DNA from: Sulfurovaceae bacterium
Lineage (GTDB): Bacteria > Campylobacterota > Campylobacteria > Campylobacterales > Sulfurovaceae
DNA: 7,746 nucleotides
Direction of reading: 5' to 3'
Assembly (NCBI GenBank): GCA_029933395.1
Contig: JAOZOG010000097.1
Location: 1 to 7,746, forward strand
Positions 1 to 6,286 of this stretch are shown here, piece after piece (the first letter of the stretch is position 1; the number at the start of each line of letters is the position of its first letter). Position numbers and translations under genes: made by a program. Below the pieces are notes generated by a model that was given only the letters and a program-made list of their open reading frames with translations, searched no databases and was not told the origin of the DNA.

Positions 1-1056
1 CGCTCCCACGTCCGTAAGGATCTGCGTAAAGGACTGCAGTGCACCCGGTTTGTCGACCAGTGTGACCATCAGCTTCATCTTGCGCGCCGATTTCATCAAA
101 CCTTTTTCAATGATGAGTGAGAGCATCGTGACATCGATGTTCCCACCGCTGAGGACGATCCCCACTTTTGATCCCTTCGGCAGGTCGATCTTGCCGTGCA
201 TCAAAGCCGCCACACCGACCGAACCGGCACCTTCGACCAGTACCTTCTGCTTTTCAAGCAGGAAAAGAATGGCCGAAGCGATCTCGTCTTCGCAGACAGA
301 CTCGAAACGGTCCACATTCTTCAAGATATACTCCAGCGTGATCGGCGAAGTGTCACGTACCGCAATCCCGTCTGCAATGGTCCTGACCGAGAGTGTATCC
401 AGTGCCTGCCTTGCCTCGTAGGAGTTCTTCATGGCAGGAGCCCCTTCGGCTGAGACCGCAATGACCTTTATGCCGGGTTTCAGCGTCTTGGCGGCTACGG
501 ACATTCCGCTTATCAATCCTCCCCCTCCGACAGGAACGATCATGGCATCAAGATCTTCAACCTCTTCAAGCATTTCCAGGCTAATGGTACCCTGGCCTGC
601 CATCACCTCCTCGTCTGTAAAAGGGTGTACGAAGGTATAATCATTCTCTTTCCCGTAAGTGACGGCATAGGCATAGGCTTCATCATAATTGCTTCCGTGA
701 AGAATGACATTGGCACCAAACTCTTTGACCCCCTGAACTTTCGTCAAAGGAGTGGACTCCGGCATAACGATCGTCGCATCGATGCCAAAATATTTGGCAG
801 AGAACGCCACACCCTGCGCATGGTTCCCCGCACTTGCAGCCACCACACCGCCTCTCTCTCTCCGCTCTACAAGAGAGGCGATCCGGTTGAATGCACCCCG
901 CAGCTTGAACGCACCCGTACGCTGAAGATTCTCCTTCTTGAGGTAAACCTCATACCCGCTTATTTCCGAAAGGATAGGTGCATAGGAAAATGGAGTCCTG
1001 TGTACCACGCCCCGCACCCGTTCATAGGCTTGTTTTATGCTTGCTAAATCCAACAT
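1..1056 (-). CDS. ilvA: Threonine ammonia-lyase (threonine deaminase), 3' end cut by window edge
   Basis: PLP enzyme that deaminates L-threonine to 2-oxobutanoate and ammonia, the first committed step of isoleucine synthesis; cytoplasmic. Reading the minus strand from the ATG at 1054-1056 gives 352 codons open to position 1. Visible: the PLP lysine in TGAFKLRG (K51), the phosphate and substrate loop SAGNHAQG (75-82), and the glycine loop GGGGL (177-181). From about residue 327 the sequence MKLMVTLVDKPGALQ looks like the start of an ACT domain, so this is the short one-ACT form. Such proteins are about 400 residues, so roughly 50 are missing off the left edge. The start is backed by AGGAA upstream (CAGGAAACAGT before ATG) and a TATAAT box at 1085-1090. 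The gene lies 51 bp downstream of selU but seems to have its own promoter. A catabolic TdcB-type role cannot be excluded. Confidence 0.93.
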   Translation of the reverse strand, partial: MLDLASIKQAYERVRGVVHRTPFSYAPILSEISGYEVYLKKENLQRTGAFKLRGAFNRIASLVERRERGGVVAASAGNHAQGVAFSAKYFGIDATIVMPESTPLTKVQGVKEFGANVILHGSNYDEAYAYAVTYGKENDYTFVHPFTDEEVMAGQGTISLEMLEEVEDLDAMIVPVGGGGLISGMSVAAKTLKPGIKVIAVSAEGAPAMKNSYEARQALDTLSVRTIADGIAVRDTSPITLEYILKNVDRFESVCEDEIASAILFLLEKQKVLVEGAGSVGVAALMHGKIDLPKGSKVGIVLSGGNIDVTMLSLIIEKGLMKSARKMKLMVTLVDKPGALQSFTQILTDVGA

Positions 1057-1084
1057 ACTGTTTCCTGAATCGTAAATTGGCGAA

Positions 1085-1090
1085 ATTATA
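1085..1090 (-). promoter_or_regulatory. -10 box of candidate ilvA promoter
   Basis: The minus strand reads TATAAT here, about 28 bp upstream of the ilvA ATG and inside the short selU-ilvA gap. Predicted transcription start is near 1078, giving a leader of about 22 nt that contains the AGGAA ribosome site. No convincing -35 hexamer is seen; upstream is T-rich, as is common in Campylobacterota promoters. Read-through from selDU is also possible because no terminator is visible. Confidence 0.5.
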
Positions 1091-1107
1091 CCTAAAAGAA
1101 AACAATT

Positions 1108-2202
1108 TTATCCGTAACGGGACAAATATTCTTCAACCTCTGCGGCTGTACCGCGGAACAGCACCCTTACTGCATTCTTCTCTATCTGATAGTCATACAT
1201 CGGATCATAGTATTCACTCAGCAGATAGGCGATCCACACTTTGTATCCTTCAAATAAGCCGTTTCTTTTTTGCTCTTTCAAAGCATCCTCGAATATCTCG
1301 CAGACTATTTTGTAGCGCTGTCCGCCAAGCCTTTTCTCTATTCTTTTCATCGCTTCATGCATACCATCCGCCCAGGCTTCCAGGTAATCGTCACGATATA
1401 CTTTCCGGTACTTCTCCTGCGCTTTGAAAACATATTCGTCAAAGGTGATCTCTACCCGCTCTTCTGTCGTCGTCTCCAGTATGACAAGTGGTGCCTTCGA
1501 GAGATGTTCCACCAGTGTTTTTGGAAGGTAGAGCCTTCCGACACATTTGCCTTCATCTTCAAAGAGCAGATGCGTAAAGCCTTGCTCAAGTTTTTGTATC
1601 AGTGCATAGGCCAGTGCATTTTCAAAATCGATCAATGTAGGCTGCGGAGTAATGTCACGTCCGAAAGAGGAGCCTCTGTGGTTTGCCAGACCTTCAAGGT
1701 CTATGGCGTTTTTCAGCCTCTTCAACAGTATGGTCTTTCCCGATCCCGTCCGTCCGCCAAGCACGATGGGTTTGAACTTTCCGACTGACTTCTCGGTCTC
1801 CTCGATCAGCCAGTTTCTGAACGCTTTGTATCCGCCCTTGAGCCTTACAATCTCCCGACCGCTCTGAAAGAGCCACTCCTGCGATATCTGCGAACGCTGT
1901 CCGCCCCGAAAACAGTAGAGCATTGCATGAGGGTTGGATGTCATGAAATCCAGCCATGCCGCAATACGCTTCTCCTTGATCTCCCCGCTTACCAGTGCAT
2001 TCCCCAGCTTGACCGCTTCTGCATTCCCCTCTTCTTTGTATCTGATGCCCACGACATGCCGCTCTTCATCATTCATCAGGGGCAGGTTCACCGCATGGGG
2101 GAAAGCCCCTTTCGCAAACTCGACCGGTGCCCGGACATCTATGAGCGGTGTGTTGTCCAATACGATCGAACGAAAATCACTGCTTTGGGGAAGCTCCTTC
2201 AC
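1108..2202 (-). CDS. selU: tRNA 2-selenouridine synthase (SelU/MnmH)
   Basis: Replaces the sulfur of 2-thiouridine at wobble position 34 of Lys, Glu and Gln tRNAs with selenium, using selenophosphate, through a geranylated intermediate (known for the E. coli enzyme YbbB). The 364-residue length matches the family. The N-terminal half is a rhodanese-like domain: LIDVRAPVEF near residue 20, and YCFRGGQRSQ holding catalytic Cys97. A P-loop domain follows, with GRTGSGKT at 150-157. The start is GTG at 2200-2202, directly abutting the TAG of selD (TAG then GTG). A GAGG in the last codons of selD serves as ribosome site, so translation is probably coupled. The next in-frame ATG (residue 44) lies inside the rhodanese domain and is too late. 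It depends on the product of selD next door. Its family and function are clear. Confidence 0.95.
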   Translation of the reverse strand: MKELPQSSDFRSIVLDNTPLIDVRAPVEFAKGAFPHAVNLPLMNDEERHVVGIRYKEEGNAEAVKLGNALVSGEIKEKRIAAWLDFMTSNPHAMLYCFRGGQRSQISQEWLFQSGREIVRLKGGYKAFRNWLIEETEKSVGKFKPIVLGGRTGSGKTILLKRLKNAIDLEGLANHRGSSFGRDITPQPTLIDFENALAYALIQKLEQGFTHLLFEDEGKCVGRLYLPKTLVEHLSKAPLVILETTTEERVEITFDEYVFKAQEKYRKVYRDDYLEAWADGMHEAMKRIEKRLGGQRYKIVCEIFEDALKEQKRNGLFEGYKVWIAYLLSEYYDPMYDYQIEKNAVRVLFRGTAAEVEEYLSRYG

Positions 2203-3234
2203 CTACAAAACCTCGACAAGATACTCTGTCCGTGCTATGGTCTCTCCAATGGGTTCAAGTGTCAATCCGGCGGCTTTGACCACAGCCCCGAACTCCTCCA
2301 GCCCGCTCTTTTTGACAATGACAAGAAGCCCGCCGGAAGTCTGGGCATCGCAAAGTATCTCTCTCTGCTGCTGCGTCATCTCGCTGATTTTGTCCCCGTA
2401 GCTTGCAAAGTTCTTGCGCGCACCGCCGGGAATGCAGCCTAACTGTCTGTACTTTTCCACCTGGGGCAGCAGCGGTACTTTCTCGAACCAGACCCGTGCA
2501 CTGATGTCGCTGGCTTCACAGATCTCGCTTAAATGCCCCAGCAGGCCAAAACCCGTCACATCCGTCATAGCGACCACGCTCTCGAGCGGAGCCAGTTCGG
2601 CACCGATCTTGTTGAGTGTGGTCATCGCTTCGATCGCCGGGTCAATATGCCCCTCTTCTATTTTTTTCTGCTTCTGTGCCGTGGAAAGTATGCCGATCCC
2701 AAGCGGTTTTGTCAGAAATATATAGCACGCTTCTTTGGCACTGTCATTCTGCATCAGGTTGGCATTCTCTACCAGTCCGGTGGCAGCCAGCCCGAAAATG
2801 GGCTCCGGAGAATCGATGGAGTGTCCGCCGGCAAGAGGTATGCCGGCATCTTCACAGATAGAACGTCCCCCTTCGATGACTTCTCTGCCAACTTCTGCCG
2901 AGAGTTTGTCGATAGGCCACCCAAAAATGGAAATGGCCATCAGCGGTTTGCCGCCCATGGCATAAATATCGCTGAGTGCATTGGTCGCCGCGATCTGGCC
3001 GAATATGAAAGGGTCATCAACGATCGGCATGAAGAAGTCGGTGGTAGAGAGGACCGAAGTACCGTTGTCAAGGTCGTATGCTGCCGCATCGTCTTTGTTG
3101 GCATTGCCTACCAGCAATTCCGGGTAAACGATATTTTCCCGTGTACTTTGCAGTATCTCTTCGAGCAGCATAGGCGAGATCTTGCATCCACATCCCGCTC
3201 CATGGCTGTACTCCGTTAGTTTGACTGATGCCAT
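2203..3234 (-). CDS. selD: Selenide, water dikinase (selenophosphate synthetase)
   Basis: Makes selenophosphate, AMP and phosphate from selenide, ATP and water; it is the selenium donor for SelU and, where present, for selenocysteine synthesis. It is 343 residues, close to E. coli SelD. The glycine-rich N-terminus HGAGCGCK has the catalytic residue as Cys15 (codon TGT, not a UGA selenocysteine) and the essential lysine as K18. Metal and ATP-binding aspartates are seen in KDDAAAYD (about 47-54) and STTDFF (D66). TDVTGFGLLGH and the C-terminal CDAQTSGGLL are family hallmarks (AIRS/PurM fold). The ATG at 3232-3234 is preceded by AAAGG and a leader of about 26 nt from an extended -10 promoter. 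First gene of the selD-selU unit; no selA or selB is in the window. Confidence 0.97.
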   Translation of the reverse strand: MASVKLTEYSHGAGCGCKISPMLLEEILQSTRENIVYPELLVGNANKDDAAAYDLDNGTSVLSTTDFFMPIVDDPFIFGQIAATNALSDIYAMGGKPLMAISIFGWPIDKLSAEVGREVIEGGRSICEDAGIPLAGGHSIDSPEPIFGLAATGLVENANLMQNDSAKEACYIFLTKPLGIGILSTAQKQKKIEEGHIDPAIEAMTTLNKIGAELAPLESVVAMTDVTGFGLLGHLSEICEASDISARVWFEKVPLLPQVEKYRQLGCIPGGARKNFASYGDKISEMTQQQREILCDAQTSGGLLVIVKKSGLEEFGAVVKAAGLTLEPIGETIARTEYLVEVL

Positions 3235-3250
3235 TTGACAACCTTTGTTT

Positions 3251-3259
3251 TGATATAAT
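3251..3259 (+). promoter_or_regulatory. Extended -10 promoter for the HAD phosphatase gene
   Basis: Reads TGATATAAT, a perfect TGnTATAAT extended -10. Predicted start is near 3266, giving a leader of about 22 nt before the ATG at 3289. The TATAATT at 3254-3260 is one arm of a perfect 7-bp inverted repeat whose other arm carries the selD -10 box, so the two promoters overlap head to head. A TTGACA at 3235-3240 is only 13 bp upstream, too close to act as a normal -35. Confidence 0.6.
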
Positions 3260-3266
3260 TGGTCAA

Positions 3267-3275
3267 ATTATAGCA
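3267..3275 (-). promoter_or_regulatory. Extended -10 promoter for selD-selU
   Basis: The minus strand reads TGCTATAAT, a perfect extended -10. Predicted start is near 3260, giving a leader of about 26 nt that carries AAAGG before the selD ATG. Its -10 core mirrors that of the divergent plus-strand promoter. Each transcript would run through the other's -10 box, so simultaneous occupancy is unlikely. Confidence 0.6.
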
Positions 3276-3288
3276 CTGTGAGTTTAAG

Positions 3289-3753
3289 ATGATACATATT
3301 CCCGACTACAACGATCTCGATATAGCACATATCGTATGCGACTACAACGGTACCATTGCCAAAGACGGTATGGTCTTGCCAGAGGTGCTTGTTCTTTTTG
3401 AAAGTCTCTGCATGCACTATACGCTTCATGTCATTACTGCCGACACTTTTGGAAGCGTGGCGAAACAGCTTGAAGATGCTCCCGTGACCATCAAGGTACT
3501 CTCAAGCGGCGATCATACGCAGGAGAAAGCCGACTATATTACTGCTCTGGGCACGGCACGGTGCGCAGCGTTAGGCAATGGAAACAATGATGCAGCCATG
3601 CTTCGGGCCGCTGCACTCGGGGTCGCTGTCTTCGGAGGAGAGGGCTGCGCTACAAAATCATTGCTATCATCAGACATAGTGTGCAAAGATGTCACAGATG
3701 CCTTGAGCCTCTTTCTGTACCCCAAACGGCTCATTGCAACCTTAAGGAAATAA
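3289..3753 (+). CDS. HAD-superfamily phosphatase, soluble P-type-ATPase-like (COG4087 type)
   Basis: Small 154-residue HAD-fold protein without signal peptide or membrane segments, so probably a cytoplasmic phosphatase of unknown substrate. Motif I is VCDYNGTIA, with nucleophile Asp18; the residue two further on is Asn20 rather than the usual acid/base Asp, as in P-type ATPases (DKTGT). Motif II is VITADT (Thr50), motif III is probably Lys80, and motif IV is GNGNND (96-101), with Asp101 for Mg. There is no cap domain of note. The ATG at 3289 has only a weak ribosome site (GTGAG). It is divergent from selD and shares its promoter region, but a selenium link is only a guess. The Asn at D+2 suggests slow turnover of the phospho-enzyme or a specialised reaction. 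Fold assignment is firm; substrate unknown. Confidence 0.85.
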   Translation: MIHIPDYNDLDIAHIVCDYNGTIAKDGMVLPEVLVLFESLCMHYTLHVITADTFGSVAKQLEDAPVTIKVLSSGDHTQEKADYITALGTARCAALGNGNNDAAMLRAAALGVAVFGGEGCATKSLLSSDIVCKDVTDALSLFLYPKRLIATLRK

Positions 3754-3792
3754 GTGTAAAGTTATAGCATCAATATATCGCTTGCAAAATTT

Positions 3793-3843
3793 GGAACCGA
3801 TGGCTTCAGCCTCGTTTGATGCGGGACTAAAGTCTCCGATTCC
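3793..3843. other. Candidate structured intergenic element (three-way junction)
   Basis: In the 133-bp gap between the HAD and CoA-binding genes, three nested pairings can be drawn. A closing stem GGAA (3793-3796) pairs with TTCC (3840-3843). Hairpin 1 is CGA-t-GGC, loop TTCA, GCC-TCG (3798-3814), with one bulged T. Hairpin 2 is CGG-GAC, loop TAAA, GTC-t-CCG (3822-3838), also with one bulged T. Two similar bulged hairpins side by side recall a REP-like extragenic palindrome or a structured leader or RNA. It is upstream of the candidate promoter at 3860, so it would not be in that gene's mRNA but could be in the 3' end of the HAD mRNA. No family recognised. Confidence 0.35.
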
Positions 3844-3859
3844 CATTTGAAAAAAGTTA

Positions 3860-3865
3860 TATACT
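3860..3865 (+). promoter_or_regulatory. -10 box and ribosome site of the CoA-binding protein gene
   Basis: TATACT lies within an AT-rich run 21 bp upstream of the ATG at 3887. Predicted transcription start is near 3872. The strong ribosome site AGGAG (3877-3881) is 5 nt from the ATG and fixes the start codon. The leader would be very short (about 15 nt). No clear -35 is visible. Confidence 0.45.
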
Positions 3866-3886
3866 ATTGTAAATACAGGAGTACTT

Positions 3887-4315
3887 ATGGAGTGTGAATT
3901 TCCTACCGTCAACAGCAACCCGGACGAGATCAGAGAGATCTTTGACAGCGTCAAGACCATTGCGGTCCTCGGGCTCTCTCCCGATCCGATGAAGGCCAGC
4001 CACCGTGTCGCCAAATACCTTCAGAATGTCGGGTACAGGATCGTACCGGTCTACCCCAAAGAGGAGACAATCCTGGGAGAGAAGGTTTACCGTTCTCTTG
4101 CAGAGATCCCTTTTGAGATCGACATGGTGGACATTTTCAGGAAACCCGCTGCTTTCGATGCCGTTGCCGATGCCTGCATTGCACGCGGTGATGTCAAAGT
4201 TTTCTGGGGACAGCTTGGTCTGGTCAACAATGCGGCAGCACAGAAAGCACAGGACGCCGGAATGAAAGTGGTGCAGAACCTCTGTTCCATGGTTGCACAC
4301 CGGGATATGATGTAG
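3887..4315 (+). CDS. CoA-binding domain protein (YccU-like Rossmann fold)
   Basis: 142-residue single-domain protein of the CoA_binding_2 family (COG1832; E. coli YccU relatives), related to the CoA-binding domain of succinyl-CoA synthetase alpha. Visible: the first strand and dinucleotide-type loop KTIAVLGLSPDPMKASHRVA (23-42), VPVYP (53-57), VDIFRKP (81-87), and FWGQLGLVN (107-115). The C-terminus QNLCSMVAH holds Cys133 where many relatives have a similar Cys near the end. It is probably cytoplasmic and binds CoA or a CoA derivative; no enzyme activity is established for the family. Single gene with its own promoter. It ends 3 bp from the convergent small ORF on the minus strand. Confidence 0.9.
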   Translation: MECEFPTVNSNPDEIREIFDSVKTIAVLGLSPDPMKASHRVAKYLQNVGYRIVPVYPKEETILGEKVYRSLAEIPFEIDMVDIFRKPAAFDAVADACIARGDVKVFWGQLGLVNNAAAQKAQDAGMKVVQNLCSMVAHRDMM

Positions 4316-4318
4316 TTA

Positions 4319-4435
4319 TCAACACTTTTCATAGCCGGCAAAAGATCCTTCCAGAGCAAATTTGATCTGGAAGTACTCTATTGTATTACCGTTATCACTG
4401 GCCCTTTTAAAGTCTGGTCGGTATTGTCTTTCCAT
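4319..4435 (-). CDS. Small hypothetical protein (38 aa), last gene of the envelope operon
   Basis: ATG at 4433-4435 lies 4 nt after the TAA of the protease gene and reads 38 codons to TGA at 4319-4321. The product begins MERQYRPDFKRAS and ends in EGSFAGYEKC. It is hydrophilic with no signal or membrane segment, so cytosolic if made. The gene has no strong Shine-Dalgarno sequence; translation would rely on coupling to the protease stop. Codon use looks like the neighbours and the frame fills nearly all of the gap to the convergent gene, which favours a real gene. Against it: it is short, and a perfect 8-bp inverted repeat sits inside it. I do not recognise a family. Confidence 0.45.
   Translation of the reverse strand: MERQYRPDFKRASDNGNTIEYFQIKFALEGSFAGYEKC
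4348..4373. terminator. Hairpin between convergent genes, possible weak bidirectional terminator
   Basis: CTTCCAGA (4348-4355) and TCTGGAAG (4366-4373) form a perfect 8-bp inverted repeat. The 10-nt centre contains the palindrome CAAATTTG, so the helix could extend past one mismatch. It is placed where the plus-strand CoA-binding gene and the minus-strand operon meet. T tracts are poor: on the minus strand GATCTTTTG follows, on the plus strand TACTCTATTG. It overlaps the 38-codon ORF, so it may instead be coincidence or an mRNA 3' stabiliser. Confidence 0.35.
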
Positions 4436-4439
4436 CCCG

Positions 4440-5888
4440 TTACAGCCGCTGTTTTCTCTCTATACCGTACTGCTTCAGCGTCTCCCTGTCCGTTTTTTCC
4501 GCCTCTGCTCTGTTCAGCACTGCTTCTCTCCCGGAATCAAATGTAATGACGATATAGTTTGTACCGCTTTTTTCTATCAGCTTTACCAGTGCATTCAGAG
4601 AGGTGACTTTGTGCCCGTTGATCTTGCTTACGATCTCATGGCCAAACGTGTAGTTGGCATTTTCATTGTTGGGTAAAATGGTATTGAGGACGATCATTTC
4701 CGTAATGTCCCTATCTATCTTGTGCCGGTTGAGCACCGGATAGAAAAGATTGACGGGCGCATGCGCATACCAGTTCTCTCCCCAGTTTAAAAGGAAGTTG
4801 GTGGTTAGCGGCATAAAGGACATCCCTCCGAAAATGTAGTAGCGCGGTTCTTTTTCATGCTCGAATGTAACAATGGACCTTCTCGCTTTCAGCGGAAAAG
4901 AGACGTTCATCTCTTTTTTGTCACGCATGATCTTCATACGGAGGCTGTCGCCTACCTGGTGTTTGCGTATCAGGTAGCTGGAGGAGACCCTGTTGTTCCC
5001 CTCGATCTTGACCGTATTGTCCCCGGCGACATCGATACCGTCAATTTCCAGCACGGCATCTCCTTTTTTGAGTATGCCGTCTGCCGAAGAATCTTTTTCT
5101 ATGTACTGTACCAGTACGCCGTCTTCTGTTTTCAGTCCGTAGTAGGCTCGCATATGTTCATTTTCTATATTCTGGATCCTGGTCCCGTCATCGGGGTATC
5201 CGTCGTAGGTACCGTCCTCTATATCTTTCAGAAAGTGCTCGATGACAGGTACCGGAACAAGGTAGCCTATGCCGCTGGCGCCGGAGAGCGCCTGAATGGC
5301 GATACCGACAATATTCCCCTCTTTGTCAAATGCCGGCCCGCCGCTGTTACCGTGGTTGATCGCGGCATCTATCTGAACGGTAAGGTTGTCCATATAGCTG
5401 TGTGCATAGACGGTCTGTTCTATCCTGGAGACGATCCCTTTTGTCGTCGAGATCTCATCGCCTCCCATCGGGTAGCCGTAAACCACTACGCCATCCTGTC
5501 TGTAGGGAAGCTTCCCGAAGGGCTGAGGCGCGGTACCGGCATAAAAGTGTTCATCTTCCACTTCGAGTAGGGCAAGGTCCGCTTCATGGGCGATCCACTT
5601 GACTTTGGCAATATGTTTTTTTGCCTCATTCCCTTTTTTGACCTGCAGGAAAGCGGCATTGCTGACCACATGGGCGGCCGTAAGGATCTGCCTGCCCTCT
5701 ATGATGACCCCCGTACCGCTCGCAGAGTACTTATGACCCTTCTGCCAGGGCCTGTAGTAGTCGGGCTTGACTGCCGTAGTGTAGATCTTCACTACCGATG
5801 CACTGATCTCTTTTATCTGTTCTTTCGTATGGAAAGGCGATGCCAGCATCATTACGGGTACTATGAGCAGCAGTATTCTCTTTTTCAT
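4440..5888 (-). CDS. Exported S1C trypsin-like serine protease with PDZ domains (Deg/HtrA-like)
   Basis: 482-residue periplasmic protease. A Sec signal peptide is seen (KKR, then a hydrophobic stretch to about residue 16, LASPF). The trypsin-like domain carries the full triad: His73 in TAAHVV, Asp104 in EADLALLEV, and Ser182 in HGNSGGPAF. A first PDZ domain runs from about 225 to 335 (GVLVQYIEK, ILKKGDAVLEIDG). A linker with YIFGGMSFMPLT (about 352-362) resembles that of plant Deg9/Deg10-type proteases. A second PDZ-like segment lies at about 410-460 (SKINGHKVTSLNALVKLIE). This differs from the usual DegP/DegQ layout, so it is probably a specialised Deg paralog, not the housekeeping one. Its ATG overlaps the TGA of the gene before it (ATGA), implying translational coupling. 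It is the only well-known enzyme family in this operon. Confidence 0.92.
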   Translation of the reverse strand: MKKRILLLIVPVMMLASPFHTKEQIKEISASVVKIYTTAVKPDYYRPWQKGHKYSASGTGVIIEGRQILTAAHVVSNAAFLQVKKGNEAKKHIAKVKWIAHEADLALLEVEDEHFYAGTAPQPFGKLPYRQDGVVVYGYPMGGDEISTTKGIVSRIEQTVYAHSYMDNLTVQIDAAINHGNSGGPAFDKEGNIVGIAIQALSGASGIGYLVPVPVIEHFLKDIEDGTYDGYPDDGTRIQNIENEHMRAYYGLKTEDGVLVQYIEKDSSADGILKKGDAVLEIDGIDVAGDNTVKIEGNNRVSSSYLIRKHQVGDSLRMKIMRDKKEMNVSFPLKARRSIVTFEHEKEPRYYIFGGMSFMPLTTNFLLNWGENWYAHAPVNLFYPVLNRHKIDRDITEMIVLNTILPNNENANYTFGHEIVSKINGHKVTSLNALVKLIEKSGTNYIVITFDSGREAVLNRAEAEKTDRETLKQYGIERKQRL

Positions 5889-6283
5889 TTGAATTTTCCT
5901 GCATTCGCTTTCAACTGTTTTATCTTCTCTTCGAGTGCCTGCTCTTCCTGTTTCTTTTTTGCTTTGTAGTACTCTTCGGTAGCACTGTCGATGATCTTGC
6001 GTTTGGCATCGGCGACGGTGGCAATGGCTTTGGGTGTGTTTTTGACGGCACAGACCGTACCGTCAAATCCGAGTTTGAGCAGGTTTTTACCCATACCAAA
6101 AATAGTTCCGGCCACATCCAGTTTTGTGGTGTTTTTATCGGTAGCGGTCTCAAGACATTCGCCTATGCTCCCCATAAGGTCGCCAAAGTCATCTTTAAGG
6201 ATCTCGCAGTCGCTTCTTCCTATATTGCAATCAAAATCCTCTAAATAAGGGCTGTTTCTCCAGTCACTTTTTTTGGTTTTCAT
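5885..6283 (-). CDS. Hypothetical soluble protein with charged helical tail (132 aa)
   Basis: No family recognised. The product has no signal peptide or clear membrane span, so it is probably cytosolic or peripheral. The N-terminal third is acidic and carries Cys19, Cys26 and Cys43. The middle (about 55-95) is amphipathic or mildly hydrophobic, with Gly-rich AGTIFGMGKNLLKLGFDG and Cys78. The last third (about 96-127) is a Lys/Glu-rich stretch likely to form a coiled coil. The ATG at 6281-6283 has a strong ribosome site (AAAGGAGAG) formed by the end of the lipoprotein gene, 3 bp away. The stop overlaps the protease start by 4 bp. Codon use and tight fit support a real gene. Function could be as a cytoplasmic partner of the membrane components. 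Confidence 0.8.
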   Translation of the reverse strand: MKTKKSDWRNSPYLEDFDCNIGRSDCEILKDDFGDLMGSIGECLETATDKNTTKLDVAGTIFGMGKNLLKLGFDGTVCAVKNTPKAIATVADAKRKIIDSATEEYYKAKKKQEEQALEEKIKQLKANAGKFK

Positions 6284-6286
6284 TTT

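Noticed and set aside
50..1047. Plus-strand open frames of 69-140 codons
   Set aside because: They lie antisense to the threonine ammonia-lyase, whose minus-strand frame has continuous PLP-enzyme motifs; they show no domain signals and no ribosome sites.
1270..3219. Long plus-strand frames (up to 228 codons) opposite selU and selD
   Set aside because: Shadow frames of two strongly conserved enzymes; low-complexity, arginine- and cysteine-rich products without recognisable motifs.
3235..3240. TTGACA as a -35 for the HAD gene
   Set aside because: Only 13 bp from the -10 box; the extended -10 motif is sufficient and the spacing is wrong.
3742..3846. 34-codon minus-strand frame containing SNEAEAIGSKF
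   Set aside because: No ribosome site, and it runs into the 3' end of the HAD gene; more likely a by-product of the structured intergenic element.
4857..5969. Plus-strand frames of 237 and 127 codons
   Set aside because: Antisense to the protease with its intact catalytic triad; no promoter or ribosome site of their own.
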